From Diprion similis (taxonomy: Eukaryota > Arthropoda > Insecta > Hymenoptera > Diprionidae): 64,000 bases of DNA. Every line of letters begins with the position of its first letter. Position 1 is the first letter of the stretch. Made by a program: the position numbers and the translations under genes. Location: contig NC_060108.1 of the NCBI RefSeq assembly GCF_021155765.1, forward strand, positions 16,145,025 through 16,209,024, in the 5' to 3' direction. Shown here one piece after another: positions 40,284-53,049 of this stretch. Under the pieces are notes generated by a model. The model did not search any database. It was given only the letters and a program-made list of their open reading frames with translations, and had not been told where the DNA came from.

Positions 40284-43200
40284 CGTCTAAAAATATGGAC
40301 AGTTCAAGGGGGTTTCGAAAAAACAAACTGAGAAAACGACAAAGCAGAATTTGTACCATTCATTCGGCTAGAATTTTATGCCTCTATCAATCTCTACTCT
40401 CACGTTTTTTCCGCGGTAATCTGTAGTTCGAGTTGATATATATCTGACAACGAATTTTGGGAAGTAACGTATATTGCAGGATTCCACGAAAATATGAGAG
40501 CTGATTTTCGTTCTTTCTCTCCAACACCGTTATCACAATGTTTTACACAACGGTACTGTACACAGTTGCAAGTGTAAATACATTTTGGCATGACGTCGAT
40601 CGACGGATGTTTGTTTTGAAATTCCTACATGCATATCGTCGGATTTAAAACTGGTAAAAGTGCCAACGTCCGTGACATAGGCGACATTGAGACTAGTTTA
40701 GGTTCACGGTCTCATCACCATGACTCGGCGTGGCGAACGGCTCGAAATAAGTTAGCCCTGCAAGTATTGCGTAATTTTAATTCATCGGGTCGGCGGCAAT
40801 GGATCGTTCAGAGTTATCGCAAAACCCGTAATTAAAACTGTAAACCATACGATGCAAACTCGGATAGGTAGGTACGTATAACGCTGCACTGTGCACGAAG
40901 AATTTTCAGATGACGTTGAAGACAGCAGAAAATTGGCAAGATTCAAAACGATTTTCAAGTACTTTAAGCACATCGCAATAACTATGAGAAAAAACTGTCT
41001 CCGTCTCTAAGTTGAGATGCAAACTTGATGCAGAAAAATATCGTGTTTTGTGTATAGTATATGCGTACCTTTTCGAATAAACAGCTTTGGAGCGAAAATT
41101 CGAGGAGCTTTTATCTTTCCACCGTGCTTATCTTCTATCTCACAAAGTGCAAGCGAAAGGGTAGGGAGACGCGATCCTGCGGCGGTAACAATTTTTATAA
41201 ATGTAGACGGTGTATATTATGAACCGGGACGGTGATAGGTGTAAGGTCTAAACGTAATTGACGACGGAAGGCGAGACATTCTGCCTCGCAGCAGTCAAGT
41301 TCCGAATTGCGAATTCAGCGATACGACGCAAGACGTACGAGGGAGAAGTCCGCTGCGGTCGAAATACCTACAAGCGCAAAGTCCGTCTCTGTGCCCGGCG
41401 GCAACTTAATTTACTCGCCAATTAACATTCGAAACATTGCCTGCGCGATTAAAGAGTCGATTACCAGGCGCTCTCGAAAGACGAAATCTCGTCTAATCAT
41501 CCATCCTCATTTGCTAAGGTCGCCTGCGGTAAAAGCGACTGATCGCAGGTTTACGTAATCACGGTTTAATATTACACGCGATTTGGTTTGCCGAGCATAG
41601 AGACCTTCTTATCGATCAAAAATATCGTTGTGAATTGATGTATCGAATGAAAAAATTCTCTTTCTTAATTCTTCTGCTCGTAACATGTGTTCCGTTCCAA
41701 GATTATTATGACTGTTTGTGCACGTGGTCAACAAGCTCTATAATAATACTGTCTGATCAAAAACCATTTCTTTTGGTCTCGTAAACCTGGAAACATTTCT
41801 GACATATACGGCGGGATTCAGACCTAAGTTCATAAAAAATGCGGTATGATAGAAAGTTTTTATCGATAGATTCCTATTTTAAAGTGTAAAAAATGAAAGG
41901 ACCGATTCGTGGAGCTAAATCCTAACAGAACAGTATAATTAAGCACAAACTAATAAAAGCCGAGTATAACAACGGCAAATTACCGTTTTTACCGTGATTT
42001 ATAACTTATAACTAGATTAGAGCTATCAGCTTATAATATATTGTATACAATCACTGCAGATTACGTATTCGCAATCAATCGCACGTTCGTAATAATCTAG
42101 TTTTTCAACAACCGTAATTAAAACCGACCTTCAAATTTGGACTATCTTAAATTCAAACAGGTACCTATTATTAAGGATTCGAAAATATTAATTACAGTAT
42201 AATCGGCTCACTTTTCAAGTCTATTCAGAAGTTTTTAAGGGACCGGTTTGACAGGGCAGCTCAGAGGATACGTCAGTCATTAGTCAAGCGCCAGGTGTCA
42301 TTTTGATAAAGGAATGATGTTCAGTATTTATTGATAATGTTATTAGTACTGCTATAAGATTATGTTACAATACTACACGTCTCACCTTCAATTCAAAATC
42401 ACATTTGCCTTAACATAGTGTATTTGTATGCATGTGTATAAAATCTGTCCCCAATTTACGGACGCTTGATAACTTACATCCTACAGATTGAACTGTCTAT
42501 ATCATAATAAATTACAGTGATATAAACCGATCAGGAATTTGCAGAAACCAAAACGAAAAATTTGGATAAATTAACGTGCAGATAACTCGTAGAACCTACA
42601 ATTTGTTTTGTCACCCGTTTTCTTATCTGTTCTTCACAAATTCAGTATTGAAGTATTTCGTCAAAGTTTAACATCTGAAATTGAAATTCTAGAATCTCGA
42701 TCGATTTACATTATCGTAATACCGAGCATAAAACTGACCACGTAGCAGAATGAACAGCTCTCCAAAGTAAATGGCAGTGAAAAAGAAACTAATCTGGTTG
42801 TGTATAAGCTACGCGGTACAGTTTTGCTCTCAAACGTAAGTTTCCGCAAATTTATCACTCTTAAAACATTAATGGTCTAACACGTTTCATTACATCGATC
42901 GATTACTCCCAAGGATGGAAAGAAATATCCCGTTACGAGTCCCGCGCGCGGAATGTGTATAAATTTTGTTAGTAACGATACCAATTTTACAATCTCAATT
43001 TTAAAAGACGTGGCGCATATGTGTAAGTGCAAAAAATGTTTAAGCATATAGCTAGCCTTTGATTTTTATCACTTCTATACATTCTTTGATGAAAAATTAC
43101 GTCGCACGGACTCGTAAAGAACGGGTGGCTTCCTCGAGTAATCGATCTAATAAATATGCTTATATACGCGACCGTATGTACGTTTATATACGTATCGCTG

Positions 43201-43956
43201 TTTGCATACGCAAATGCAAATACCTAATATATACATATACTCATCTGAAGTACTCCACACAGGATGTCTTTCGAACTAATTGACACTAAGAGAATTTTTG
43301 TAGAATAGTGTGCTTTGTCGCTTGACAAAATCCTGTAATTATAAGAATATATTCATTTAGAGGCCGCGTTACACGGTAACACGATCAATATCTTCCTATA
43401 CGCAGCCTTACTCTGCACTCCAAAAGGCGGTCTTATCATCAAACGAGTTGTGAGTCATTTTTATCGTCATTCTAACTCCAATGAAACTGTGCAAAAAATA
43501 GCCGTGTTTTATGACTGTACGGTTTCTGTTGGTTGAGCAATCACAAATCGAATGGCGGTATGCTTTGCATTCCATGTTTGTGGACTCGTTTATAAATTTT
43601 TCAAAAATCTTACCGAGATCACAGGTACCAGGTTACATGCTGCGTAATCTTAAATTTATCTGCTTAATTGCATGTGCTAAGTTGCAAAAATATTCGAATT
43701 ACGAAAATATCTTAGAAAAGTTTCAAGGAGGACATGACAGCGGATTCGGTGTAAATATTTTGTGCTACTAATTATGTTTAGGCTAGATTATACGGTTCAG
43801 AATACAACTACTATAATATATAAAATACGTAAGGTTAAAATTTTTACGACATATTGTTTCCCAACAGATTCCTCCATGAAACTAGATTGAATATTGAATT
43901 TTACTAGAGCATTGATTCAACTGTAACACTATCCAGCCGCAGAATAAGGCTGTTGA
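40284..43956. other. Intergenic region between SLC5 and ATP13A1
   Basis: About 3.7 kb between two minus-strand genes: 5' flank of the transporter and 3' flank of ATP13A1. I found no further exon; the short frames show no family resemblance. Any SLC5 promoter or 5' untranslated exon should lie here. Confidence 0.5.
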
Positions 43957-43962
43957 TTTATT
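43957..43962 (-). terminator. Polyadenylation signal of ATP13A1
   Basis: AATAAA on the minus strand, 57 bp after the stop codon at 44,019-44,021. Confidence 0.5.
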
Positions 43963-44018
43963 AGAATATTTTTGAAAATCAACTATATAGCTAAAATACT
44001 TAATCAACTATCTGTAGA

Positions 44019-47000
44019 TCATAGCTTCTGGTATTTTCCTTCACCAAACAGCCACCGGCATACTCTATCGACAATGTACGCAAATAGAAAATCAGCAAAC
44101 AATACTTGCACCAGAATTAACCGAAACTGCAAGAGAATAAAAATATTGTACTATACATGATTCACAGAGTTTCAAGTATCAAAATTTCGTCAACATTTTC
44201 TTAGTTTCCGATATTTTACATTCACTACTAAAAATCGTGTAAGTATACTTACGTCTTCTGGAAATTCAACAATTTCAAACTGAGCTGATATTTCAGGCAA
44301 GAACCCGCACGCCAATCCTAGGATACACAAGGAACTACCGACCACGCTATACAAGAGGGCCTTATTCTCAGAGAGGCTCTCCATGTATGGATGTCCCTGA
44401 AAAAATTTGATTAGACCAATTTGGAATTGTAGAGGCATCAACAGAATTTCTTCACCTGATGCATTGATGAACGGATCTAGCTGTAACATTGATCTATTTT
44501 AAAGAAATATTGCCCTGATCTTCCTGATACCGATTATTATAAACACAAATAGATTTGAGTCAAGCCTTCTTCTCTCGTGTTCCTGAATTTCCAAGTTACC
44601 TGATAATCTTTAATTTTCATTCGAACAGTAAAAAAGTGGTGAAAATAAGTTTGTAACAAAATAATTAGACAATCTTTGATGAATTACCCCGGTATTTCAA
44701 ATTTTCTACTTACCCTATAGTTTATGGCGAAAGTAGATATCTGGAGAGCCATAGATATTATATAGACAGTACTGTTCACTAAATCCGCTTGGAAAGGCTC
44801 ACCATCTTCATCATCCTCACTTGATGACGACGATATGCCTGTGTCATCATTCGGGGCAAGTAGTGTAGCTAAGGTATCATTTCTAAAAAAATATAAGTCG
44901 ACCAATCATCAAATTAAGATACGAATTCATGAAACAGTTAAATGATTTATGCAAGATAAATTTAGGTACGATCGCATATATCTTACCTAGGTGAACGAAT
45001 GGCAGCTTCTCGGACTAGGAAAATAAGGCAGATGAAGTGAACTGCAAACTGAAGTAGCACCGTTAAAATCGTGTATAAATTAAAAATATTGGGTAACGGC
45101 CTCTGCTTAGACAATGTCTTGAGTGGTTTTGATCTTGAGATGAATAAGAAACATGAGGCTGCCAAAAGTCCTTGCAGAGTGGCTTGAGCATCACTGAATT
45201 TAATTCCATCTAAATACAGAACCGACTGACTGTAAGCAAGAACAAGAGCGTTCAAAGCAAGAATTTTGAACATTTGCAGTGTGGTGACCAGAGTGCAACG
45301 ACCCTGCTTTATCACGTGGCAAACTGGAACAGAAAATACAACGTATATAGTAGAAGAATATCGACAAAGTTAAACACAATATTATCTGGTATAAAATGAG
45401 ATCCGTACTGCACTGAATAGATGACAGTTTACTAGTGAAAGGAGCAGCTATAGATGCGTCCCCCAATTTTACTAATTGCGATTGATCTTGTTCCTCCAAT
45501 TCCTTAAGGATCTTCTGAATCTTTGCCTGTGTACTATTTGCGTGTCTGGAGTTGGTTCTTGGGCCATTAACCACGCTAGGAGGGGTGGGGCTTTCTCGTT
45601 TTTCAACGGGAAGTCTCTCTGGCGCATTTGAAATGATGGCAACCCCTAGGAAAAAATTAAATGGTAGGGTAAATGAGAATTATGGAGCTACATATACAAT
45701 GTCCTTTAAAATTAATTATAAAGTCATTTCATGCAACGTGCATGTGAATAACCTACCGACTTGAGCGTGTTTCAAAGCCCCTACATCGTTTGTTCCATCA
45801 CCACACATCAGTGTCGTGTACCCCAATTCTTGCAAAGCAGTTATAACGAATTCCTTCTGCTTTGGGGCAAATCGTGCAAATATTGCTATATGCGGTAGTA
45901 GTTGATACAGTAAATCTTTGTAGTTTTCTTTTAGAAACGTCAAACCCTGCAGAAGAATAATGAAGACTACTAAAACAGTCGCGTCATTAATTAATGAATA
46001 GAATAAATTTCGCAAAAGTCAGTCTTACCTCGCCAGTAATACATAGTGAATAATCTTTCCAAAGCTCTTTGCCCTTCTTGCTATCATCTTTCGAATTCAG
46101 TTGCAAATTTTTCGTCTGGTCCACACTTTCCCATATCCACCCACTAGGAGTTTGCGTTAATATCAATGTTGCAGTCTTTTTTGTAAAATGTAATTCCCGG
46201 CCAACATGGCAAGCAGTTAGCGGGTTGTCACCCGTTATCATAACTACCTGAAAACATAATTTTACAATTTATTACGAACTGCAAATACTCGATTTAACAA
46301 TCGAATGTGAAGATAAAAGTCATACCGAATGAGATGCATTAATAATCTCTTTTATAACAGCTTTTGAATCAGTCTTTAGTGGGCAGCTAATTATCACAAA
46401 TCCGGCAAACGTTAATTGTGACTCCAACTGGTCCCGAGTCATGTCTCTTAGTTCCTGAGCAGACAGCGGGAATGAAAGAGTGCGATGACCTAGTGCGAGG
46501 ACCCTTGCGCCACGGCGAGATAGCGATAAATAAGTAGAGTCATAATTTTCTGGTGTGGATGAGAACTGGAATAAAAATAGTTATTTAAGAATTCTTTGAT
46601 CATTTAGACACCGTACCAAACTTGTCTACTAATTTATTACATCTGTTAACATTTACCATTGACTTAAGTGTCTCTGGTGCTCCTTTAACAGTTACAATAT
46701 AATGCGGCTCTGTAGAACCAGGAGTTATGTAGCCAGCTACAACTGACATTCTCTTCAACGCGGAGGAAAAATGGTGCCTTTGGAAAATTTTTAATCCAGG
46801 GGTTTTTCCTTTCTTTGCAATAACAACATCACCTGAAAGGTGAATGATATCAATGTTATACAGCAATGTGAAAAATTATAATTAAGAATACCCAACTCCT
46901 TCCTTGAAGAAACCAAAATATGTACCTTTCGTAAGATTCCAGTCGACTGCAGACAGAGTAGCTTTTTCAAGAGGATCTCCGACTATTCCATCGTCCAATT

Positions 47001-49599
47001 GAACCAAGGAATGGCAAGTTGCCAATACTTGTACACTCTCTACAGGACACTTAGACAAAGGAATTACATCAGACTTCCCACTGAAATATTAGCCATTTGA
47101 GTAAGCTTGTTCAACGGTAAAAGTTCGTGAATGACTTACTTTATTCCTGCAATTCCTTCTACAACCAAATCGTCACTCGTTAAGGTTCCAGTTTTGTCAA
47201 AGCAGCAAATTTCTACCTTTCCAGCAAATGGAATTCTGAAAGGCTCCGTACAGTAGACTCCTGAACAAGTAGAAAAATTATTATTATGCAATGTAATATA
47301 TGTACATTAAGATGGGTTGAAAAAACTTGAAGTTTCTGCACCGATTTTAATAGTGAAAATTTTTGATGCCTTTTTAAAGGGGCTTCTTTATTATTAATAT
47401 TATTATTATTTCTTAATTGGGACCCACCTAGTTTAGATAAGGCCAGTAATGACGTGTTGACTGCCAGGGACAATTCTATTGGTAATTCTGGTGGCACAAC
47501 GGATGTGAGAATGAGAGTACACTCGAGAAACAATTTGTACTTATTTCTTGTCGGATCTTCACTTCCTGAAATCGATGTTAAGTGAATAATACATTTTGCT
47601 TATAAATGATGGGATCAAAATAATAAAGATTCGATAGGACAATCGCAACTGATATTTGACAAGATGTCGGTACCTTTAATCCAAACATATGCAGCAGCTG
47701 CAACTGCGAAGATCAACAGGAATAAGATAAAGCCGAATGTCTCCAAGTTGTTTGCCGTTACTCGTTTTACTCCGAACAGAATAGTTCTTAATAGTTTTCC
47801 CTGTGACGTTGAAAAACCAGTTCGCAAAACATAAGCCACACAGCCATTGTCAGTTGCTGTTGAAATAGGAGAAAGAAGATAAGTATGTCAATGAGGTATT
47901 TTGATACTATTGAAACAGACAATTCCTGATAATTATTCAACCTGCCTCTAAGGCCTGTTGTACTTTTCCCAGGGGACGTATGCTGGACCACTTTGGTGCC
48001 GCCGAATAAGACATGTAGTTTACTATCCCCTTCAATATTCAAATCTCTGTTTCCTTCGAGTCCCTCAACAGGTTCTTTCATTTGTGGTACTGACTCTCCT
48101 GCATTTCATTACACGAGTTAATAACGCACATATTGGAATTAAAGAATTTGTATCAAAACTTGAATCCATATTACCAGTCAACATGCTCTCGTCAACAATG
48201 CAAGGACCTCTCAATAAAAGCATATCGCATGGAACTAGGTTGTCATTCTGTGATCGTGTGATAGAAACAATATCGCCAGGAACCAGTTGATCAGTAAATA
48301 TAGTTCGCCACCTTCTGTTTCTGTATACCTATACCAAATTTTGTTCGAAAATTGATTGTATTACGATGAAAATGAATAACTTGCAAGTTTATTCTTAACA
48401 TGATAATTTTACAAAATATTTGATTAATTATGAAAATAATCATGTTTCAAAACTTACCATTATCATGTATGGCTTATTACCCATTTTGCGAATTTCTGCC
48501 ATGTTTCTAAGTTGTTGCTGCACCAATGTGCACTCAAACATGATAAGCATAATGAGAGTAAAGATGCTGTAATACCAATATTTGTCAAGACACCACAACG
48601 CAACGCAGAATACTTGAAAAACAAAGAACGGGGCAATGGCACGCTCCTTAAAAAGCTCTCTAAATTCAGGTACAACCATATCGAGACTGAAAGAAAGATT
48701 TTGTGATATTAAATTGCACTATTTGAGGATACAAATGCATTGAATAACAAATCAAAATACTTTCTTACTTATTTTTGCCATATTTTTCTTCAGCAGCCGT
48801 AACTTCCTCTGCTTCCTGATAACCCTTCCAGCTATTATAATGCTGAATAGAGTTCGCAACAGGAAACTCTAAGCCCTTGAATGTCTTCTTGTCTGGATCC
48901 CATGAGTACTTGGTCTTTTGGAAGATGAACCACGGTTCTTGACTACTGCTGTGATGTAGTACGACAAGCTCTGAACCTCCATTATTCGGTGTCGGAACAA
49001 CTTTGGCTACTTTAGCCGTGTACGGATCGTTCGTCTACGAATAACATGAATAATTACAGATGCATAGAGAGAGGAGCTTAATGAGTAAAAGACCGTTGGT
49101 GTTTCGAAGACTCGTTAACGGTATATCAATTCACGCGTCATATTTTTTGGGAACGTGATGAGAGCATGACATAAGAAATACGAAACTCCCGCCATCGTAG
49201 CAGAAGAATAAATTGACATGGCTGCCGTGTAAGGAAAACATATTGCCCGATTTAAACCTAAATAGTTAATTAGGGATGACAAGAGTGTCAATTACTTCGG
49301 CGAGAGTAGGGGTAACGATGAAAAAAACTTACAGAGCTGCAGTTTAGAAAACTTTGCACGTGAACTGACCACTGACAACATAGGCAGACGAAAATCTGTA
49401 ACAATCCAATAGCCGCAATGCCCACCAAACCAGCATCATAATATTCGTCGATTCCATAAATAAAAATCCAACTATAAATCCACACAGCTTGTAGGACAAC
49501 AAATGGCAGTATGTAACCGTTAAATAACAATTTTCGAGGTACGTGCAGTGTGACATTCTGCACGAGTTCGTCTACCCGCGTTTCAGACATCGTCACCAT
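44019..49599 (-). CDS. ATP13A1: Endoplasmic reticulum P5A-type ATPase ATP13A1
   Basis: A complete 18-exon, 1161-residue P5A ATPase (human protein about 1204). The family acts in the ER membrane as a transmembrane-helix dislocase that extracts mis-inserted membrane proteins. Exons: 49333-49599, 48769-49034, 48458-48686, 48175-48328, 47946-48098, 47674-47856, 47428-47565, 47140-47260, 46926-47080, 46657-46832, 46326-46565, 46029-46247, 45757-45946, 45409-45645, 44987-45323, 44714-44882, 44253-44396, 44019-44126. Seen: N-terminal membrane segments; MVVPEF and the ELFKERA block; actuator loop LTGES (about 304-308); the P5A membrane motif PPELP (about 442-446); phosphorylated DKTGT with Asp at about 485; KGAPE; ITGDNP (about 698-703); [10 protein letters not shown] (about 816-825); and a C-terminal membrane domain ending in [10 protein letters not shown]. 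All catalytic motifs are intact. Two in-frame ATGs (49,597-49,599 and 49,588-49,590) could serve as start; the upstream one is used here. Exon 5 appears to use a GC donor. Confidence 0.96.
47857..47945 (-). other. ATP13A1: GC-AG intron 5 of ATP13A1
   Basis: Exon 5 reads the family sequence [19 protein letters not shown], and exon 6 resumes with [14 protein letters not shown]. The only donor that keeps frame is AG|GCAGGT; the nearby GT (six bases further in) would produce an immediate stop in exon 6. The acceptor is a normal TTTCAACAG. Confidence 0.65.
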
Positions 49600-49897
49600 G
49601 ATTACTGGACTCTACGCCGTCGAGAAAGAACAGACGAACTACGGGTACGTAGACCGACAGTGAGGTGCTTAAAGTGCTAGAAACACGGTAGATCCCGAGT
49701 CACGGCGTTTTGCGTTAAGATCTGCATACAACGTATTTGCGGCTGCAATGATGGCAATTACTTATACAAAGGCGTTCATTTAAGGCACTGAACCTAATAC
49801 GTATGCATTGTACAGTCAACGTCATTATTGCATTGTATTCATCGTAGACCGCCAACAAAATACTTATGAATTGGAAATACCGCAAGAAAATTCAGAA
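49600..49897. other. 5' flank of ATP13A1
   Basis: Immediately upstream of the ATP13A1 start codon; presumably 5' untranslated region and promoter. No TATA box is obvious. Confidence 0.4.
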
Positions 49898-50100
49898 TTA
49901 CTTATTTGGGTCCCTATAAGTTTGTTAATTCAATTAACGTTCATTTTATGGCAAATCCGAATGTGCAGCGTGCGCGCCAAAATTTGAGTTTTCCTAGTAT
50001 GTTAAGGGGCCTCAATCATATTTGTACGCACCTGAATAGGAAAGACGGAGATTGGCTTCCACCGGTCGCTATCTCTTTCTACCAGCTGGTAATATTCCAC
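49898..50100 (+). repeat. Dispersed repeat, copy 1
   Basis: About 200 bp closely similar (roughly 80% by eye) and in the same orientation to 56,783-56,992. Shared blocks include AATTAACGTTCATTTTAT, GCAAATCCGAAT and CGCTATCTCTTTCTA. Both copies contain a short open frame (starting in-frame with KFVN-INVHF), but stops and low similarity outside this block suggest a repeat rather than a gene. It sits about 300 bp upstream of the ATP13A1 start. Confidence 0.7.
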
Positions 50101-50547
50101 CGGCCTAAGCGTAGTAGATACTATACGTCGATGATTTTAACCAATCAGAACATCGGTAGGATCGGTAGCGTCAATCAGTAGTCGTCTTCTGCAGTACCGG
50201 AAGAGCCTGTTGAAATTGTCGGTAACATTATTATCGATCTGAATCCTATGATGTCGATGTTTTTATAAATAAAGTTTCCGATTCTTGTCTTATGTCAAAT
50301 TTCTCTCAACACGTATTTCATTGCATTCAAGCTCGTCAATGAGACGTGAAAAACAAAAAATTCCCATGACCTTCTGTTAGTTGTTTTCAAATCTACGACT
50401 GCCGCTGCGACATGCAAAATCTGGTTGTGTTGTGTGCCACTGCCGTGCACAGCGTAGTCCGACCGATCGATATCGGTCTTATTGTTAGACGTACCGGTCA
50501 AAAAGGCGAGCAAGCGTCGCTCACACTGAAATAGAGTTATACTAGAC

Positions 50548-50782
50548 GCTTACTCTCGTGGTGGGGGGCTTGCAGAGAGAGATAGCTCTACCAGGGATCT
50601 CGGTCTTTTTATGTACTGTCCCAAACAGAATGTTATTCTCGTGAACAAACCGCCTAACCTGGTATGTGTTTTGTTTACGTGGACATCATTCTGGTTGGGA
50701 CTGTACAGAAAAGGACAGAGATCCCTGGTGGAGCTATCTCTCTCCGTGAGCAATATGCTACCCCCACCACGAGAGTAAGCGT
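50548..50782. mobile_element. Inverted-repeat element (MITE) near a putative transcript start
   Basis: The outer ends CGCTTACTCTCGTGGTGGGG are exact inverted copies. Arms of about 85-95 bp include GAGAGAGATAGCTC, CCAGGGATCTC and CCCAA-CAGAATG in inverted order. Weaker symmetry (for example TGAAATA blocks) extends outside, perhaps to 50,527-50,805. There is no coding capacity. It lies between ATP13A1 and the candidate plus-strand transcript beginning near 50.85 kb. Confidence 0.65.
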
Positions 50783-50964
50783 TCCAGTATAAATTTATTT
50801 CAGTGGTCGCGTAGCCTTCATTCGGCTCCAATCAGTGCTCGGTGGCAGTCGTGTCTGAAGAGTAGAGTTTGCTCCGATTCAAATAGCTCGACGAGTGCTG
50901 CGCACTTCAGTGTTATAATCAGTGAATATTTCTAGTAATTTACATTCGATAATTACTACGCAAC

Positions 50965-53026
50965 ATGCAGAAAAGTAACTCAAAGAATCAAAGTATTATT
51001 AACATCAAAACAGCCTGCAAATTTGAAGGTGAGTTACGTTTGTTGCATTTAACCATCGTACGTGTGACTTGAAGTTGCCTCTGCCGCAGGGTGTTGTGTT
51101 TTGTTTTTTTTTTTTTTGCCCGCGCATTTTTGGCAACTACTCGATATATATATATCGACTGTTGAAAAACCTTTCGATATGAACTCGGCAAATTGAAGTT
51201 AGGTACATATTACAAATTATTCATGTAGATTCTAACGGTCACCGGCTACGCAGATACCGAGTTAATAAAACTGTAAGCGAGTTAAACAGTCAGCAGAGAT
51301 TGGTTTTTCAACAGTAATCTCGATCATTCTTCAGAATAATCCAACATGCGTATTACTTTTTTTATTGCAATGAGGAGATACGTTGGTTGTATGGTGACTT
51401 GGGTTGACAAAACTGACCTTGTGAGAGATGACCTTTGTTTGAATCATTGTTTCTGATTTCGGATCGCACGTAGCGCTCTCACAGGTCTATAAAATGCAAT
51501 TATCGCGTATATAGGTGACTTTAGCACCGATTCTTGCGCATTGAAAACAAGTTTGATGAAAAAAGTAGCGTCGGTCGGGCTTTAGGCTGCATTGTTTACA
51601 TACAGTGGTGCTGTTGTGGTGGCTTGTGCAGCTTACCATTCGAAAACATACGGAGATTCGTGTTTATCACTGTGACTGTTTCCTTGAATTACGAATCAGC
51701 AAAGTCATCTTCGTTCGAGTTTCTTTTTGAGGATCGACATTATAATACGTCGTTTCGTATTCTATTATATTATCTTTTTTCGAAAGTTCATATGTTACGA
51801 CGTTACTTATTTTCGGATTTCGGGTATCTCGTACGTTCGGCAGCTTAGTTTGCGCGTTTTAAAATTATAATCTTATTATATGTCTGACGATGACGAAGTA
51901 TATAACTGTGAAAACCAAGGAACGTAAACGATTAATTATTATTTAATCCTCGTACTTTTTTTCTAAAAATAGTAGTTAAATTATGTGTGATTAGTAGACC
52001 GATTTTAAAGTCATATCGTGGTATCTTACCTGTTTACAGAAACGAACTACAATAACGTTGATTGGTGGTAGTGATTACCTGGATCGAGTGACCCTATAAA
52101 TAAATCCTGGAAAACATTCTACATTGACTAAGGCGATCAATTTACTTCAGAAGAGCAACAGGTATAATGCAATCGATTTTATTTTTCAAGTCTAAGCATA
52201 ATTATTACAACACGTTTGAAATATACCTACGTGCTGAATACTGTACGTACATGGATTTTGGAAATTAAATATTAACAAAATCTGGTGTTGTTTTATCTGA
52301 TTACAGAAATAAACTGCAGCAGGACTAATCGAGGTTCGCTATTATTTGAATTGAGTCCAGCAATAAACATCGAAAAATAAAACTTAACATCTGATCAGGC
52401 TTCAGTGCTGTTGAAAAATAAAAAACAGGTACATGATCAAGATCATTTGCTACTACACCATCACGATTACAAATTCACTCTAAGAAAATTGACCTTTTTA
52501 GTACAAATTCAATATTATTCACTCCTTAATTACGTTTCATAAAAATGATAATAAATTTTCAATGCTTTCTATCATTAATTCTGTGGTTCATGTATCGGTG
52601 CATCAAAAATGACTGATTTTTATGGAAAAAAATTGTTTGAAATAGACAGTTTCTAATGAAACGAAATCTTATCCAAGTATGTTGCACGAATATTATTCTG
52701 TTATATTTTTATTGCAGTGTAAAAAGTGCATCACTTCAAGATTCAACCTGAGATCGACCAGAACTACTACATCCAAAGTGTGGGCATCCCAGAGGAGGTG
52801 AAAATTGGTGAGTTTGCATGTGTTTAGGTTACGGGTATTTCCCTGGTATTTCCCTGTCACGTGGCGTGGCGGTAACAATAATATTATATCAATCTTCGAT
52901 TTCTTAGCTGCATGGGTAGGCTCATTCGCAATCGCAACGGTGCTTAACTTTCAGTTGAATCTTGGTTTTTTTTACACTTTGATTTACCGTAGCTTAGTTA
53001 AAGTTAGAAACTTTGCACGTTGCTAA
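50965..53026 (+). CDS. Candidate small spliced gene, 87 residues, unrecognised
   Basis: Tentative. An ATG at 50,965 opens a 64-nt coding piece (MQKSNSKNQSIINIKTACKF) ending at a strong donor GAAG|GTGAGT at 51,028. Segment 52,727-52,807 reads VHHFKIQPEIDQNYYIQ then SVGIPEEVKI and ends in another strong donor (GTGAGT); after a 100-bp intron with acceptor TTTCTTAG, 52,908-53,026 continues AAWVGSFAIATVLNFQ to a stop. Phases agree. The weak point is the acceptor AAAAAG at 52,726: the stronger acceptor TTGCAG ten bases upstream gives an immediate stop. Two other possible cassette exons (52,040-52,161 and 52,307-52,428) would also stop the frame. The locus may therefore be a non-coding RNA or a decayed gene. 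No family is recognised. Confidence 0.28.
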
Positions 53027-53049
53027 ATGTGGAATGAGCATCGCGACAG

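Noticed and set aside
42700-42840. Membrane-like minus-strand translation between SLC5 and ATP13A1
   Set aside because: The frame is under 60 codons, with no acceptor or donor fitting either neighbouring gene; both genes close without it.
52908-53026. Resemblance of AAWVGSFAIATVLNFQ to the C-terminal WIGGS-type motif of actins
   Set aside because: The match is short, lacks the glycine pair, and no other actin-fold sequence is nearby.
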